A stretch of 64,000 nucleotides of DNA. It comes from Clostridiales bacterium (lineage in GTDB: Bacteria; Bacillota; Clostridia; Lachnospirales; Lachnospiraceae). The DNA lies in contig JAJQAC010000064.1 in the NCBI GenBank assembly GCA_021204025.1, forward strand, positions 1 through 64,000, read 5' to 3'. The notes beneath the pieces are model-generated. The model searched no databases, was not told where the DNA came from, and worked only from the letters and a program-made list of their open reading frames with translations. Within the stretch, counting starts at the first letter, position 1, and each line of letters opens with the position of its first letter. Positions 48,797-57,949 of this stretch are shown here, piece by piece. The position numbers and the translations under genes are program-made.

Positions 48797-49586
48797 AGAG
48801 AGCAATGTGTTGACAGTAATGATAGAGGAAGCGTCGGAAAGTGAGAGCGGCGGTATCCGGTATTCCGCGTATTCGTCCATCGGAGCGCGGGCGAGTCAGC
48901 AGGATACCCTTTTTGTCGGAGAAAAGCCGGGAGAACTGCTGGCAGTGATTTGCGACGGGATGGGTGGCCTGCAGGGCGGCGAGCAGGCCAGTGGCTTGGC
49001 GGTGCAGCTGCTGGCGGAATCCTTTTACAGCAGGGAAGAAGAACCGATACCCGGGTATTACCGGAGGATGGCGGTCCTGATGGATGAGAAGGTCAGCGAA
49101 CTGGAACGCGACGGGATGCCGATGGGCGCGGGATCCACGATCGTATCGGTATTGATTGCTCCCGAAGGGATGTACTGGCTCTCTGTGGGAGACAGCAGGA
49201 TCTATCTGTACCGGGAGGGTGAGATGGTCTGTCCGGTACCGGCGCATAATTACCGGTTGCTTCTCGATCAGAAGCTGGCGTCGGGTAAGATCAGTCAGGA
49301 GACTTATGATGAGGAATTGCCGCGGGGAGAGGCACTGATCAGTTTCCTCGGTCTCGGCGGGATCCGCCTGATGGAGATCAATCAGAATCCTTTTCAGATG
49401 CTTCCCGGAGATCAGATCCTGCTGTGCAGCGACGGGCTTTATAAAAGTCTGGAGGATGAGAAGATCCGATCGATTCTCGGGTTGAGAATGTCGACGGATG
49501 TCAAAGTGAAATACCTGGTAGATGAGGCGCTTAAAATGGGCGGAACTCATCAGGACAATACGAGTGTCATCCTGCTTCAGATGTAG
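48789..49586 (+). CDS. PP2C-family Ser/Thr phosphatase (2)
   Basis: SQQDTLF, CDGMGGLQGGE, GDSRIYLY, LLCSDGLYK, HQDNTSVILL; overlaps kinase gene by 8 bp. Confidence 0.93.
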   Translation: MSEESNVLTVMIEEASESESGGIRYSAYSSIGARASQQDTLFVGEKPGELLAVICDGMGGLQGGEQASGLAVQLLAESFYSREEEPIPGYYRRMAVLMDEKVSELERDGMPMGAGSTIVSVLIAPEGMYWLSVGDSRIYLYREGEMVCPVPAHNYRLLLDQKLASGKISQETYDEELPRGEALISFLGLGGIRLMEINQNPFQMLPGDQILLCSDGLYKSLEDEKIRSILGLRMSTDVKVKYLVDEALKMGGTHQDNTSVILLQM

Positions 49587-49668
49587 GAAAGACAGTCTGT
49601 GAGAAAAAGATGAGCGGCTGTCGCAAGGCAGATGCCATAGAAAAATCAGAACCAAGGAGGATTCAGTT

Positions 49669-50343
49669 ATGAATTTAAAGAGATGCAACAATGGATACTT
49701 TTATGACGCGGATCAGTATACCACCTGTCCGCATTGCAACCCGACCGTTTCTGCGTCGGAGGTAACCGTAGCGATGCCTGCTCAGGATATGGCGCCGGCA
49801 GTCGCGGAAGGTTTTGGCGACGACAATAAGACCGTATCCCTTCAGGATGCTGTCAGCGCGGCGGTAGAGCCAAAAGCGCCCGCTCCAGCACCTGCGCCTG
49901 CGGCTGCTCCGGAGCCGATGCGTCCGGTTTATGCGGCTCCGCGCGATGATGCGAAGACCGTGAGTTACTATGCGGATTCGATCGGCACCGAACCGGTTGT
50001 CGGCTGGCTGGTTTGCATCGAGGGCGAGCATTATGGAGAGAGCTTCCCGTTAAAGTCCGGCAGAAACTTTATCGGCCGTAATTCTAACCAGGACGTATCG
50101 TTGGCAGGAGATATGAGCGTATCCAGAGAGCGCCATGCTATTGTCATCTACGAGCCGAAGGCAAAATGCTTCATCGCCCAGGCCGGTGATGCGCGTGAAC
50201 TGTTCTATCTGAATGATTCCGTGGTACTGAACAATATGCAGTTAAACAGTTATGACGTCCTTTCAATCGGCAATGAGAATCTTCTCTTCCTTGCGCTGTG
50301 CGGGCCGCAGTTCTGCTGGGAAGATACAAAAAAGGCCGAGTAA
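49669..50343 (+). CDS. FHA-domain protein with N-terminal zinc ribbon (paralogue of 44907)
   Basis: CNNGYFYDADQYTTCPHC; FHA GRNFIGRNSNQDVSLAGDMSVSRERHAIV; KTVSL and KTVSY motifs. Confidence 0.87.
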   Translation: MNLKRCNNGYFYDADQYTTCPHCNPTVSASEVTVAMPAQDMAPAVAEGFGDDNKTVSLQDAVSAAVEPKAPAPAPAPAAAPEPMRPVYAAPRDDAKTVSYYADSIGTEPVVGWLVCIEGEHYGESFPLKSGRNFIGRNSNQDVSLAGDMSVSRERHAIVIYEPKAKCFIAQAGDARELFYLNDSVVLNNMQLNSYDVLSIGNENLLFLALCGPQFCWEDTKKAE

Positions 50344-50364
50344 GCGCTGAGAAAATGGAGGACA

Positions 50365-51204
50365 ATGGGAATGAATAAGAGTATTTACAAGATCATCCTG
50401 ATCGTGCTGGGCCTGTTACATATCGCGGTATTTTGTGCGCTTCCTCTGGCCCAGATGGAAGGGCTCGGCAGCGCACTGGGAAGTCTGGCTGGCGCTGTGG
50501 GGATGGGAGATGCCCTGCCTGAGAAGCTGACGCTGCTTGCTGTTCTGAAAATGGATCTGGGTTCGCTCGGAGTGGATGATGCGACAGCGGGGATGGTATA
50601 TGGAATTCTGATCAGCGCAATGGTGTGGGGGATTATCATTGCGATTGTAAATCTGATCAGTAACGGGAAAAAGAGCAGCATCGCAGCTCTGGTAATGACA
50701 ATTTTCCAGGCGTGTATCTATGTGGGTTACTTTGCACTGTTCAGTACCCTGCAGGATGAAACTTACGGGATCTATCAGCTGTCGACCGGTTCGTTTGTCG
50801 TGATTGGCGTACTGATGCTGGTACAGTTTATCGTCTCGATTGTGGCAATCGCTAACGCGGCTCCTGCCGCAGCATCTGTGAAACCGGGTAAAAAAGACGG
50901 AACGATCACTGGTATCCGGGGGGCATACCAGGGGGCGGTGATCCCGGTAAAAAGCGGGGAAACTGTGACCATCGGACGGGATCCGTCGGTAAGCAGTATT
51001 GTGGTGAAGGATGAGCGGGCATCCCGCAAGCACTGTGAGGTATCTTATAACGTGGAAAATAATATGTATTCCGTGACCGATTTTTCCAGCAACGGAACCT
51101 GGTCCGGCGGCAGAGGACGTCTGGATTACGGGACGGCTGTCTGGCTGGAGGCCGGCAGTGAGATCAGCATCGGAGAGAACGGAGAAACTTTCCGCCTCGG
51201 GTAA
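50365..51204 (+). CDS. Multi-TM membrane protein with C-terminal FHA domain
   Basis: About four TMs; FHA TVTIGRDPSVSSIVVKDERASRKHCEVSY. Confidence 0.87.
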   Translation: MGMNKSIYKIILIVLGLLHIAVFCALPLAQMEGLGSALGSLAGAVGMGDALPEKLTLLAVLKMDLGSLGVDDATAGMVYGILISAMVWGIIIAIVNLISNGKKSSIAALVMTIFQACIYVGYFALFSTLQDETYGIYQLSTGSFVVIGVLMLVQFIVSIVAIANAAPAAASVKPGKKDGTITGIRGAYQGAVIPVKSGETVTIGRDPSVSSIVVKDERASRKHCEVSYNVENNMYSVTDFSSNGTWSGGRGRLDYGTAVWLEAGSEISIGENGETFRLG

Positions 51205-51274
51205 AAAGGATTTTTTTGCAGATGTCCCGGCACTTGGTCAGCGATCCTGATGGGTCATTGCTGAACGAGTGCCA

Positions 51275-51305
51275 CAGGCAGGGATAACGCCCTGCCTGAT
51301 TTACA
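51275..51305 (+). terminator. Terminator-like hairpin between FHA genes
   Basis: CAGGCAGGG-ATAACG-CCCTGCCTG then ATTTA; preceded by GGCACT...AGTGCC hairpin at 51229-51273. Confidence 0.55.
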
Positions 51306-51328
51306 ATTATGAAAAAGGAGTCATATAA

Positions 51329-52402
51329 ATGGACTACTGGTATTCAAAAACAATCTACAGGAAGATCATACTGATCTTATCGGCGATACAGCTTCTGGGA
51401 TTTTTCCTGTTTCCTTATGCGTATGCTTCTTCCAAGAGCCTGAATTCGCTGGCAAATATGCTCCGGAAATATTCGGGGGTTACCTTCCCGGAAAAGCTGA
51501 CCGGATTTGCATATCTGAACCTGCTTCTTGATATAAACAACGATGACGCAATGTTCCTGATCGGACTTCTGATCCTGATGATCGTCGTCGTAGTCATCCA
51601 TGCGTTGGGGAAAAAGCGTTCAAGCTATTCCGCATCTTTGGGCATTGAACTGATTATCCTGATGTTTAACTATATTTTTATTGACGCGGCAGACAGTATC
51701 AGAGGATACCAGTTTTCGAAAGGCGCTGTGCTGATTATACTGGTTGATCTCCTGATTCTGGTATCGTCTGTATTGGGTATGCTTTTTGAAAGGAAAGCTC
51801 AGGCCGCTCTGAGCGTCAATGGCGGATCGGCCGGATCTTTCGATTCGGAGAAGTTCGCGCAGGATATGGGTACGGCAGGCAATGTGATCGTAAACCTTGC
51901 CAGACAGGCGGGAGCACAGCTGGCCAAAATACCGGGTGCAGTGCGCAATACCGTTGATTCCGCTAAGGATTCATCGGGATCTTCCTCCTACTCATCATCG
52001 AGAAATGCAAATCAGACAAGGCCGGTTTCCCGCCCGGCTTCATCCCGTCCGGGTACTGCTTCATCCGCGCCGGTGCAAAGCGCGATCCCGCAGACCGGTG
52101 TGATGACCGGCGTGAGGGGAGCCTTTGCGGGAGCTCAGATTCCGTTAAACAGCGGGGAAGAGATGGTAGTCGGCCGCAGCGCGGATATCTGTAATATCAT
52201 CCTGGAGGGAGATCTGATCAGCCGCAAGCACTGTACCATCTGCTATGACGGCAGAACCGGATATTATGTTGTGACGGATTTCTCAGGAAACGGTACCTTT
52301 ATCGGAAGCGGAGCAAAACTGCCTCAGGGGAAGAAAACGTCACTCGCGCCGGGCACCGTGATCTGGATCGGGAGTAAGGATGTGAGCTTCCAGCTGGGTT
52401 AG
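51329..52402 (+). CDS. Multi-TM membrane protein with C-terminal FHA domain (paralogue of 50365)
   Basis: About four TMs; FHA MVVGRSADICNIILEGDLISRKHCTICYD. Confidence 0.87.
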   Translation: MDYWYSKTIYRKIILILSAIQLLGFFLFPYAYASSKSLNSLANMLRKYSGVTFPEKLTGFAYLNLLLDINNDDAMFLIGLLILMIVVVVIHALGKKRSSYSASLGIELIILMFNYIFIDAADSIRGYQFSKGAVLIILVDLLILVSSVLGMLFERKAQAALSVNGGSAGSFDSEKFAQDMGTAGNVIVNLARQAGAQLAKIPGAVRNTVDSAKDSSGSSSYSSSRNANQTRPVSRPASSRPGTASSAPVQSAIPQTGVMTGVRGAFAGAQIPLNSGEEMVVGRSADICNIILEGDLISRKHCTICYDGRTGYYVVTDFSGNGTFIGSGAKLPQGKKTSLAPGTVIWIGSKDVSFQLG

Positions 52403-52463
52403 TCAGTACCCGGCGGTTTATCCGGCAATTGCCGGGAATATCGGTTGTCAGGGGAGACAGGGA

Positions 52464-55034
52464 ATGAGAAGATTGAGAAAGAAGATTCGGCGTATGGCGG
52501 CGTTCTTTCTGGCTGCTGTGATGACTGGCAGTCTGGCTGGCTGTTCGGATAAAGAAGTACCGGGAGTCAATCGGTCAAAGGAGGAAAATCCGTTTTCCCT
52601 GGAAGAACTGGGTGAGCTGCCGGAGCCGACGACCTTTCCGGCAGCGGGATATCTGGGCGTCACCGTCCCGGTGGATAAAAGTATTGACAGGGAAGGTCTG
52701 ACAAATGTTACTTTCCGTGACAGTTATCTGCCGGTGATTGTCGATGAAAATCATGTCGTTTACGGAAAGCTGGATTCGCTGCAGGAACTGCTGGATTTTG
52801 CGCTCTTTTCGGCTGAAACTCCGGATCACGTAAAGGCGACGCTTGGAAAAACGAGTATTTATCTGACTTCTGGTTCCAGCATTGCGACCTGCGGGAATTC
52901 TCTTTTCAACGTGAATGTCGATATGGGAAATCAGACGATCTATTATGAAGATAACTGGTACGTTCCCCTGGATGCCTTCCTGCGGATGACCGGTCTGAGA
53001 GGAGATTATTTCGGAGGAGAGACCAGCGCAGGGACAGTTCCTCTGCTCATGCTCCAGAGGGAGGAAACGGTTCTGGACCGTATCGAGGATTTTTATCCTC
53101 TGATGTATTCTACTTATGCCTTTGATTATGGAAAGGATATCGGCTACTCCGAGGCAGTACAGGACGCGCTTAATATGAACGCGTTGATTGCGGCATATAC
53201 CAATGGCTTGGGCAGCTTGGACAGTTACAGCTGGAGATATCTGATCATGCAGTACGCAGATAATTCCCTCGATTATCTGAACTCAAAATATATCCGGATG
53301 TTCGCGGACGCTATGCTGCAGATGGATGAGGATCAGGCGTCTGCACTTTTGAAGCATAAAACAACAGCGAAGGATTTTCTCAGCAGCGTTTATTCTGTGG
53401 CGTCCAGAGAGGTGAAGGCAACAAGCAAAAGTATTAGGGAGAGCGCAAAAAAATATCTTGAGGTAAAGGTAGATGCGAAGCAGGTGGATGGCAATTATGC
53501 TGACGGAATTGATGAATACCTGAAAGGGCTGAGTGTGGCGAGCGATGTCCGTTCTACGGCAAAACGGCTTGCGTCCTATGTTTCTCTTGCGGCGAGCTTT
53601 GACAGCGGCGACGTATGGATGAAGGAAGCCTGCGAGCGGTTTCTGGCGAAAAAAGACAGCCTTTCCTCGCCGGCGTTGGACGATTCTCTGTATCAGGTAT
53701 TTTCGGATCGGGTAGACGCCTACGGAAGTTCGGGTCTCTCCCTCGACGTTCAGAAACAGTGGTGGGTGGACAATCTTGCCAGTGTCGTGGCCAGCGGTGT
53801 AAGCAAACTGGGAGTTTCCTATTTTGGAACCGTAACCTTTGCGTCCGGCTTGTGGAAAATGGGAACTAATATGCTGTTCGGTGAGGAACTGAATCAGACG
53901 GAGGGCTATCTGACAGGGGTGCAGGGAATCCTGTATGAGACAGATGCCATGGCGGTGCTGGAACAGATCTATAAGGAAGATTTCCTGCTGCAGGGAGGCA
54001 AAAAAACGTGGACAGCTGAAGATGAGGCAGAACTGCGATACGCTCTTTGCAATGTGGTCAAGGCCTGTTATTTGACACGGTATTTCGGTATGATTGGAGC
54101 CGGCATTGGGCTTACGAAATCAGACAGTCTTGCTCAACGTCAGAACAATCTGCAGAGTGAGTTAGTGCAGTTCCTTGTAGCTTTTTCGGATGTGGAAAGA
54201 TCCTTCGGCATGATGCCGGGAGATCTGGCAAATCTGAAGATCGACGAGTCCGTGCATTATCCTTATGTACTTTTTACGCTGACCGAACTGACCGGCCAGG
54301 TCTTAAGCTGGGAAGATGAGAACCCGGTCTCCGGCGTGGAATTGCAGTTGAAGGAAGAGGACGGCACAGTTCTTGCCGAGTGTGTGACCGATGAGCAGGG
54401 GTGGTTTGACATTTCCTTCGATATGGCGGGAGCAGATAGTCTGGATACAGATTCGGCGGCAGTGCGGGTGTTGACAGCCGAGATGAATTATAAGAAATAT
54501 CCGCTGGTGATGCAGGATATGGAAATTACGAGCGGCAGGAAGTATCAGGTTAACGGGCTCCATGTGGGAGAACGTACGGAGGACAGGTTGATTTTCCTTG
54601 ACGGTGCGAGGACGACAAATGACGGAAGGGTTATGCTTCTGGGGCGTGAGATCGACCTGGGAGAGAATTCCTTTGCGATGGACGTACCGGATTATCAGGG
54701 AGGGATCGCGTACACAGCGTATTTTTCTGCGACGGGAGAGTATGAGGTACTGGAGCAGAACTCGTATCTGCTGCGGGATGGTGTGACCTTTGGTTCTTTT
54801 TATACGGCTTCGATGCCGGAGGGCGGACTGGCAGATACGCTGATGCAGATTACAGGTGTCGCCGGTTCCGTGCTGCCGGATGCTCTTTTAAACCGGGAGA
54901 TGCACACGGAGAGCGAGATCAATGACTTTGTGGAGGCTTACCGAAAACTGAACCAGGAGCAATCGCCGGTGCTGGTGATTACGACGGTGAACAGTGAAGT
55001 AAAGGCGGCAGAACCTTCCAATATCAATCAGTAG
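52464..55034 (+). CDS. Large lipoprotein of unknown function
   Basis: Lipobox SLAGCSD; N-terminal copper-amine-oxidase-N-like segment IYYEDNWYVPLDAFLRMTGL; C-terminal carboxypeptidase-regulatory-like repeat. Confidence 0.7.
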   Translation: MRRLRKKIRRMAAFFLAAVMTGSLAGCSDKEVPGVNRSKEENPFSLEELGELPEPTTFPAAGYLGVTVPVDKSIDREGLTNVTFRDSYLPVIVDENHVVYGKLDSLQELLDFALFSAETPDHVKATLGKTSIYLTSGSSIATCGNSLFNVNVDMGNQTIYYEDNWYVPLDAFLRMTGLRGDYFGGETSAGTVPLLMLQREETVLDRIEDFYPLMYSTYAFDYGKDIGYSEAVQDALNMNALIAAYTNGLGSLDSYSWRYLIMQYADNSLDYLNSKYIRMFADAMLQMDEDQASALLKHKTTAKDFLSSVYSVASREVKATSKSIRESAKKYLEVKVDAKQVDGNYADGIDEYLKGLSVASDVRSTAKRLASYVSLAASFDSGDVWMKEACERFLAKKDSLSSPALDDSLYQVFSDRVDAYGSSGLSLDVQKQWWVDNLASVVASGVSKLGVSYFGTVTFASGLWKMGTNMLFGEELNQTEGYLTGVQGILYETDAMAVLEQIYKEDFLLQGGKKTWTAEDEAELRYALCNVVKACYLTRYFGMIGAGIGLTKSDSLAQRQNNLQSELVQFLVAFSDVERSFGMMPGDLANLKIDESVHYPYVLFTLTELTGQVLSWEDENPVSGVELQLKEEDGTVLAECVTDEQGWFDISFDMAGADSLDTDSAAVRVLTAEMNYKKYPLVMQDMEITSGRKYQVNGLHVGERTEDRLIFLDGARTTNDGRVMLLGREIDLGENSFAMDVPDYQGGIAYTAYFSATGEYEVLEQNSYLLRDGVTFGSFYTASMPEGGLADTLMQITGVAGSVLPDALLNREMHTESEINDFVEAYRKLNQEQSPVLVITTVNSEVKAAEPSNINQ

Positions 55035-55052
55035 TAAAGGGGACGTTAAGAT

Positions 55053-55772
55053 ATGAATCCGACCAATCGCAGCCGTAATGGCGATCGCACCGGCAATAAA
55101 AATACCGGAAAGAAGAAAATCATACTCTGGTCTTCGATCATCGGCGGGAGCCTGCTGGTTTTTGTGCTTGCCATCAGTATGTTCATCATCTCGCGCAATA
55201 CCTCAGCCGCGCAGAAGACCGCGGAGGAGTTTATCGCGCGTCTGGCCGCGGGCGACCTGACTGTCGTACAGATGAAATATTATCCCACGGATGAGAGCAG
55301 CCGGGTTGTGCTGGAGGATGAGGATGGCAACAAAACTGCGCAGATCATCACGGAACAGGATCTGATGACGATGTACGGTGAGGATCTGGTGATGGCGGGT
55401 CGCGAAGAAGAGGAAAAGTCTGCCCGTGAGCGAATGTTTGCGATTATCATGAGTACCAGTCAGCTCTCCCCGAAGGTAAAGACTGTGCTGGGGGATCGCA
55501 CAACGCTGCGTCTGAAGCTGTCGGGACCGGATTTTCGCCAGTGGATGGCTGATTTAAGCGATGATGAGATCCGGGAACTGATCTGGGGGACAGACGATAT
55601 CGTCGATGCGCTTGAGAATCGTCTGAACGCCAGAGAGATACCGATGCGGATGATCACGCTGCAGGTGCCAATGGTCAAACAGTCCGGATCATGGAAATTT
55701 GACATGGCAGGAGTACTGGAAAATGAGCTTTTCGGCGGGTTGCTGGATGGGCCGGAGATACAGGAGGAGTAA
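55053..55772 (+). CDS. Single-pass membrane protein, unknown function
   Basis: N-terminal TM IILWSSIIGGSLLVFVLAISMFII and extracytoplasmic domain. Confidence 0.65.
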   Translation: MNPTNRSRNGDRTGNKNTGKKKIILWSSIIGGSLLVFVLAISMFIISRNTSAAQKTAEEFIARLAAGDLTVVQMKYYPTDESSRVVLEDEDGNKTAQIITEQDLMTMYGEDLVMAGREEEEKSARERMFAIIMSTSQLSPKVKTVLGDRTTLRLKLSGPDFRQWMADLSDDEIRELIWGTDDIVDALENRLNAREIPMRMITLQVPMVKQSGSWKFDMAGVLENELFGGLLDGPEIQEE

Positions 55773-55775
55773 AAG

Positions 55776-57914
55776 ATGCGTTGTCTGAACTGCATGAAAA
55801 CCTATGAGGATTCTTACGGTGTATGTCCGTACTGCGGATTTGTTCCGGGGACGCCGCCGCGGGAAGCGTATCATCTCTATCCGGGGACCGTCTTAAAGAA
55901 CCGTTATGAGATCGGCACAACTGTTGGTTTTGGCGGTTTTGGTATTACGTATCGTGCATGGGACAATGTCCTGGATAAGATGGTTGCAATCAAGGAGTAC
56001 TATCCCAACGGTATGGTAAACCGCGTACCGGGAGAAAAGCAGGTAATCATCTACTCCGGGAAACGTGCGGATGAATTTCAGAACGGCAAGACCCGTTTCC
56101 TGGCTGAGGCCCGCAACATGGCCCGTTTTAATAAACATCCGAATATCGTCAACGTTTATGAATTTTTTGAAGAGAATAACACCGCCTATATCGCGATGGA
56201 ATTTCTGGACGGAATTTCTTATAAGGATTACATAAAGAAATGCGGCGGCTCGGTGAGCGCGGAGGTCGCGGTGAGCGTGGTCACCTTGGTTCTGGACGCG
56301 CTGCGGGAGCTTCACAAAGTAAATATTATTCACCGTGATATCAGCCCGGACAATATTTTCATGGTGGAACTGGGAGCGGGTTCCGGGCGTTACCGGGTCA
56401 AGCTGATTGACTTTGGCGCGGCGCGTTTTTCGAGCGGCGAGGAGGAAAAGACGCTCTCCATCATCTTAAAGCCGGGTTACGCGCCGCCGGAGCAGTACCG
56501 GAGCCGAAGTAAGCAGGGGCCGTGGACGGATATCTATGCGGTCGGAGCGGTGCTGTATCGTTCGGTTACCGGCCGGATGCCGGATGAATCGGTCAACCGT
56601 ATGATCGAGGATCACATGGCGCCGCCAAAGGCGCTGGTGCCGTCATTGCCGCAGTATCTGAATGACAGTATTATGCGCGCGATGGCGCTCAATCAGGAGC
56701 TGCGATTTCAGAATGTGGATCAGTTCCGTGACGCGATCCAGAATAAGACAAAGGTGCTGGACGTTGGTGCAGAGCTGAAGCGCAGAAAACGGATCCGGGC
56801 GCTGGGCATCGCTGGAGCTGTGGTGCTGCTGGCAGGAGCAGGACTGGTGTGCCGGGGCATCTATGTACACAGACAAAACAGTCTTTACAACATTGCGGCG
56901 GCCATTACGGTGCAGATGCCGGATGTGAATGCTTCCCGGGTGGAAGAGGTAAATCTGGCTAGTCAGATCGGTGCCGGAGAGGACAACGGAGAGAGCAAAC
57001 AGATTGACCTCGAATCTACGGAGGCAATGCTGGAGCGGATGTTGACGGAGTACGGAGAACGGTATCAGAAGGTATATGTCCTGCAGCAGACACCTGTGGA
57101 GGTGTCTGCCTATGATGATTATATCAGAGGTCAGGCGGGAGAAGAAGAGTTCCCATCGGTCCTGGAGACCAGTGGGATTACGTCGGCGGATACCGGGGTC
57201 TGGCAGCGGCTTGGGACGCTGGATACCACCTATGAGACCATCGATACTACGGAGTACTATTTTATGGGCGACGCTGCTTTTCAACAGAGCTTTGCGGCGG
57301 CGAAAAAGCAGATACCGGTTTCGTTTTGTGCGCCGGTGCTGTATGTGAATACGCATCAGATTACCGATGAGGAAACGCTGAATCAGCTTGCGGATCTGAT
57401 TTCTGTGAAGAGACTATCCGATGAAAATGGCGAACCGAGCTTTTGCGTGAGCGCGACAGTACGGGATATGTACCGGGAAGCGTTCCGAGGGACGGACGAG
57501 GTGGATCAGATGGAGGAATTTGCAGCGCCCGGGACCGATGAAAAGGGCTATGAGCTCTTTTTAAGCAGGGAGAAAGCATATTATCTCGGGACCACGGATG
57601 ATTATGAGGCGATCCGCGCAAGCCTGGGTGGGATCTACAGCATGGTTGTGATGGATCAGCTGCAGTCTGATGGCCGGATTAAGGGGCAGTTTACTCATCT
57701 CTGGAGTATTGACGGTAATCTGACCGGTGATGCAAAATCAGCTGCGGACAGTCTGGTTTATTATCTGCTCAGCGAAAATGCGCAGGATATCTTCAATCTG
57801 CAGGATGGCAACGGGTTGTCGCTCAATAAGACCATGTTGTCCACCTATGTGAGCAGTAACGACGAGTTTGAGGATATCGTCGGGAAGCTGGATACGCTGC
57901 AGATGGAGTATTAA
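55776..57914 (+). CDS. Ser/Thr-kinase-like membrane protein, zinc ribbon N-terminus, extracytoplasmic C-terminal domain
   Basis: CLNCMKTYEDSYGVCPYCG; GFGGFGITYR, VAIKEYYPNG, HRDISPDN, DFGAAR; TM AGAVVLLAGAGLVCRGIYV; about 340-aa C-terminal domain. Confidence 0.9.
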   Translation: MRCLNCMKTYEDSYGVCPYCGFVPGTPPREAYHLYPGTVLKNRYEIGTTVGFGGFGITYRAWDNVLDKMVAIKEYYPNGMVNRVPGEKQVIIYSGKRADEFQNGKTRFLAEARNMARFNKHPNIVNVYEFFEENNTAYIAMEFLDGISYKDYIKKCGGSVSAEVAVSVVTLVLDALRELHKVNIIHRDISPDNIFMVELGAGSGRYRVKLIDFGAARFSSGEEEKTLSIILKPGYAPPEQYRSRSKQGPWTDIYAVGAVLYRSVTGRMPDESVNRMIEDHMAPPKALVPSLPQYLNDSIMRAMALNQELRFQNVDQFRDAIQNKTKVLDVGAELKRRKRIRALGIAGAVVLLAGAGLVCRGIYVHRQNSLYNIAAAITVQMPDVNASRVEEVNLASQIGAGEDNGESKQIDLESTEAMLERMLTEYGERYQKVYVLQQTPVEVSAYDDYIRGQAGEEEFPSVLETSGITSADTGVWQRLGTLDTTYETIDTTEYYFMGDAAFQQSFAAAKKQIPVSFCAPVLYVNTHQITDEETLNQLADLISVKRLSDENGEPSFCVSATVRDMYREAFRGTDEVDQMEEFAAPGTDEKGYELFLSREKAYYLGTTDDYEAIRASLGGIYSMVVMDQLQSDGRIKGQFTHLWSIDGNLTGDAKSAADSLVYYLLSENAQDIFNLQDGNGLSLNKTMLSTYVSSNDEFEDIVGKLDTLQMEY

Positions 57915-57949
57915 ATCCGAAATATTTACGGAATGACGGAGAAAAGATT

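Noticed and set aside
48768-49691. 307-aa ORF on - strand
   Set aside because: Antisense of PP2C-2; no domain evidence.
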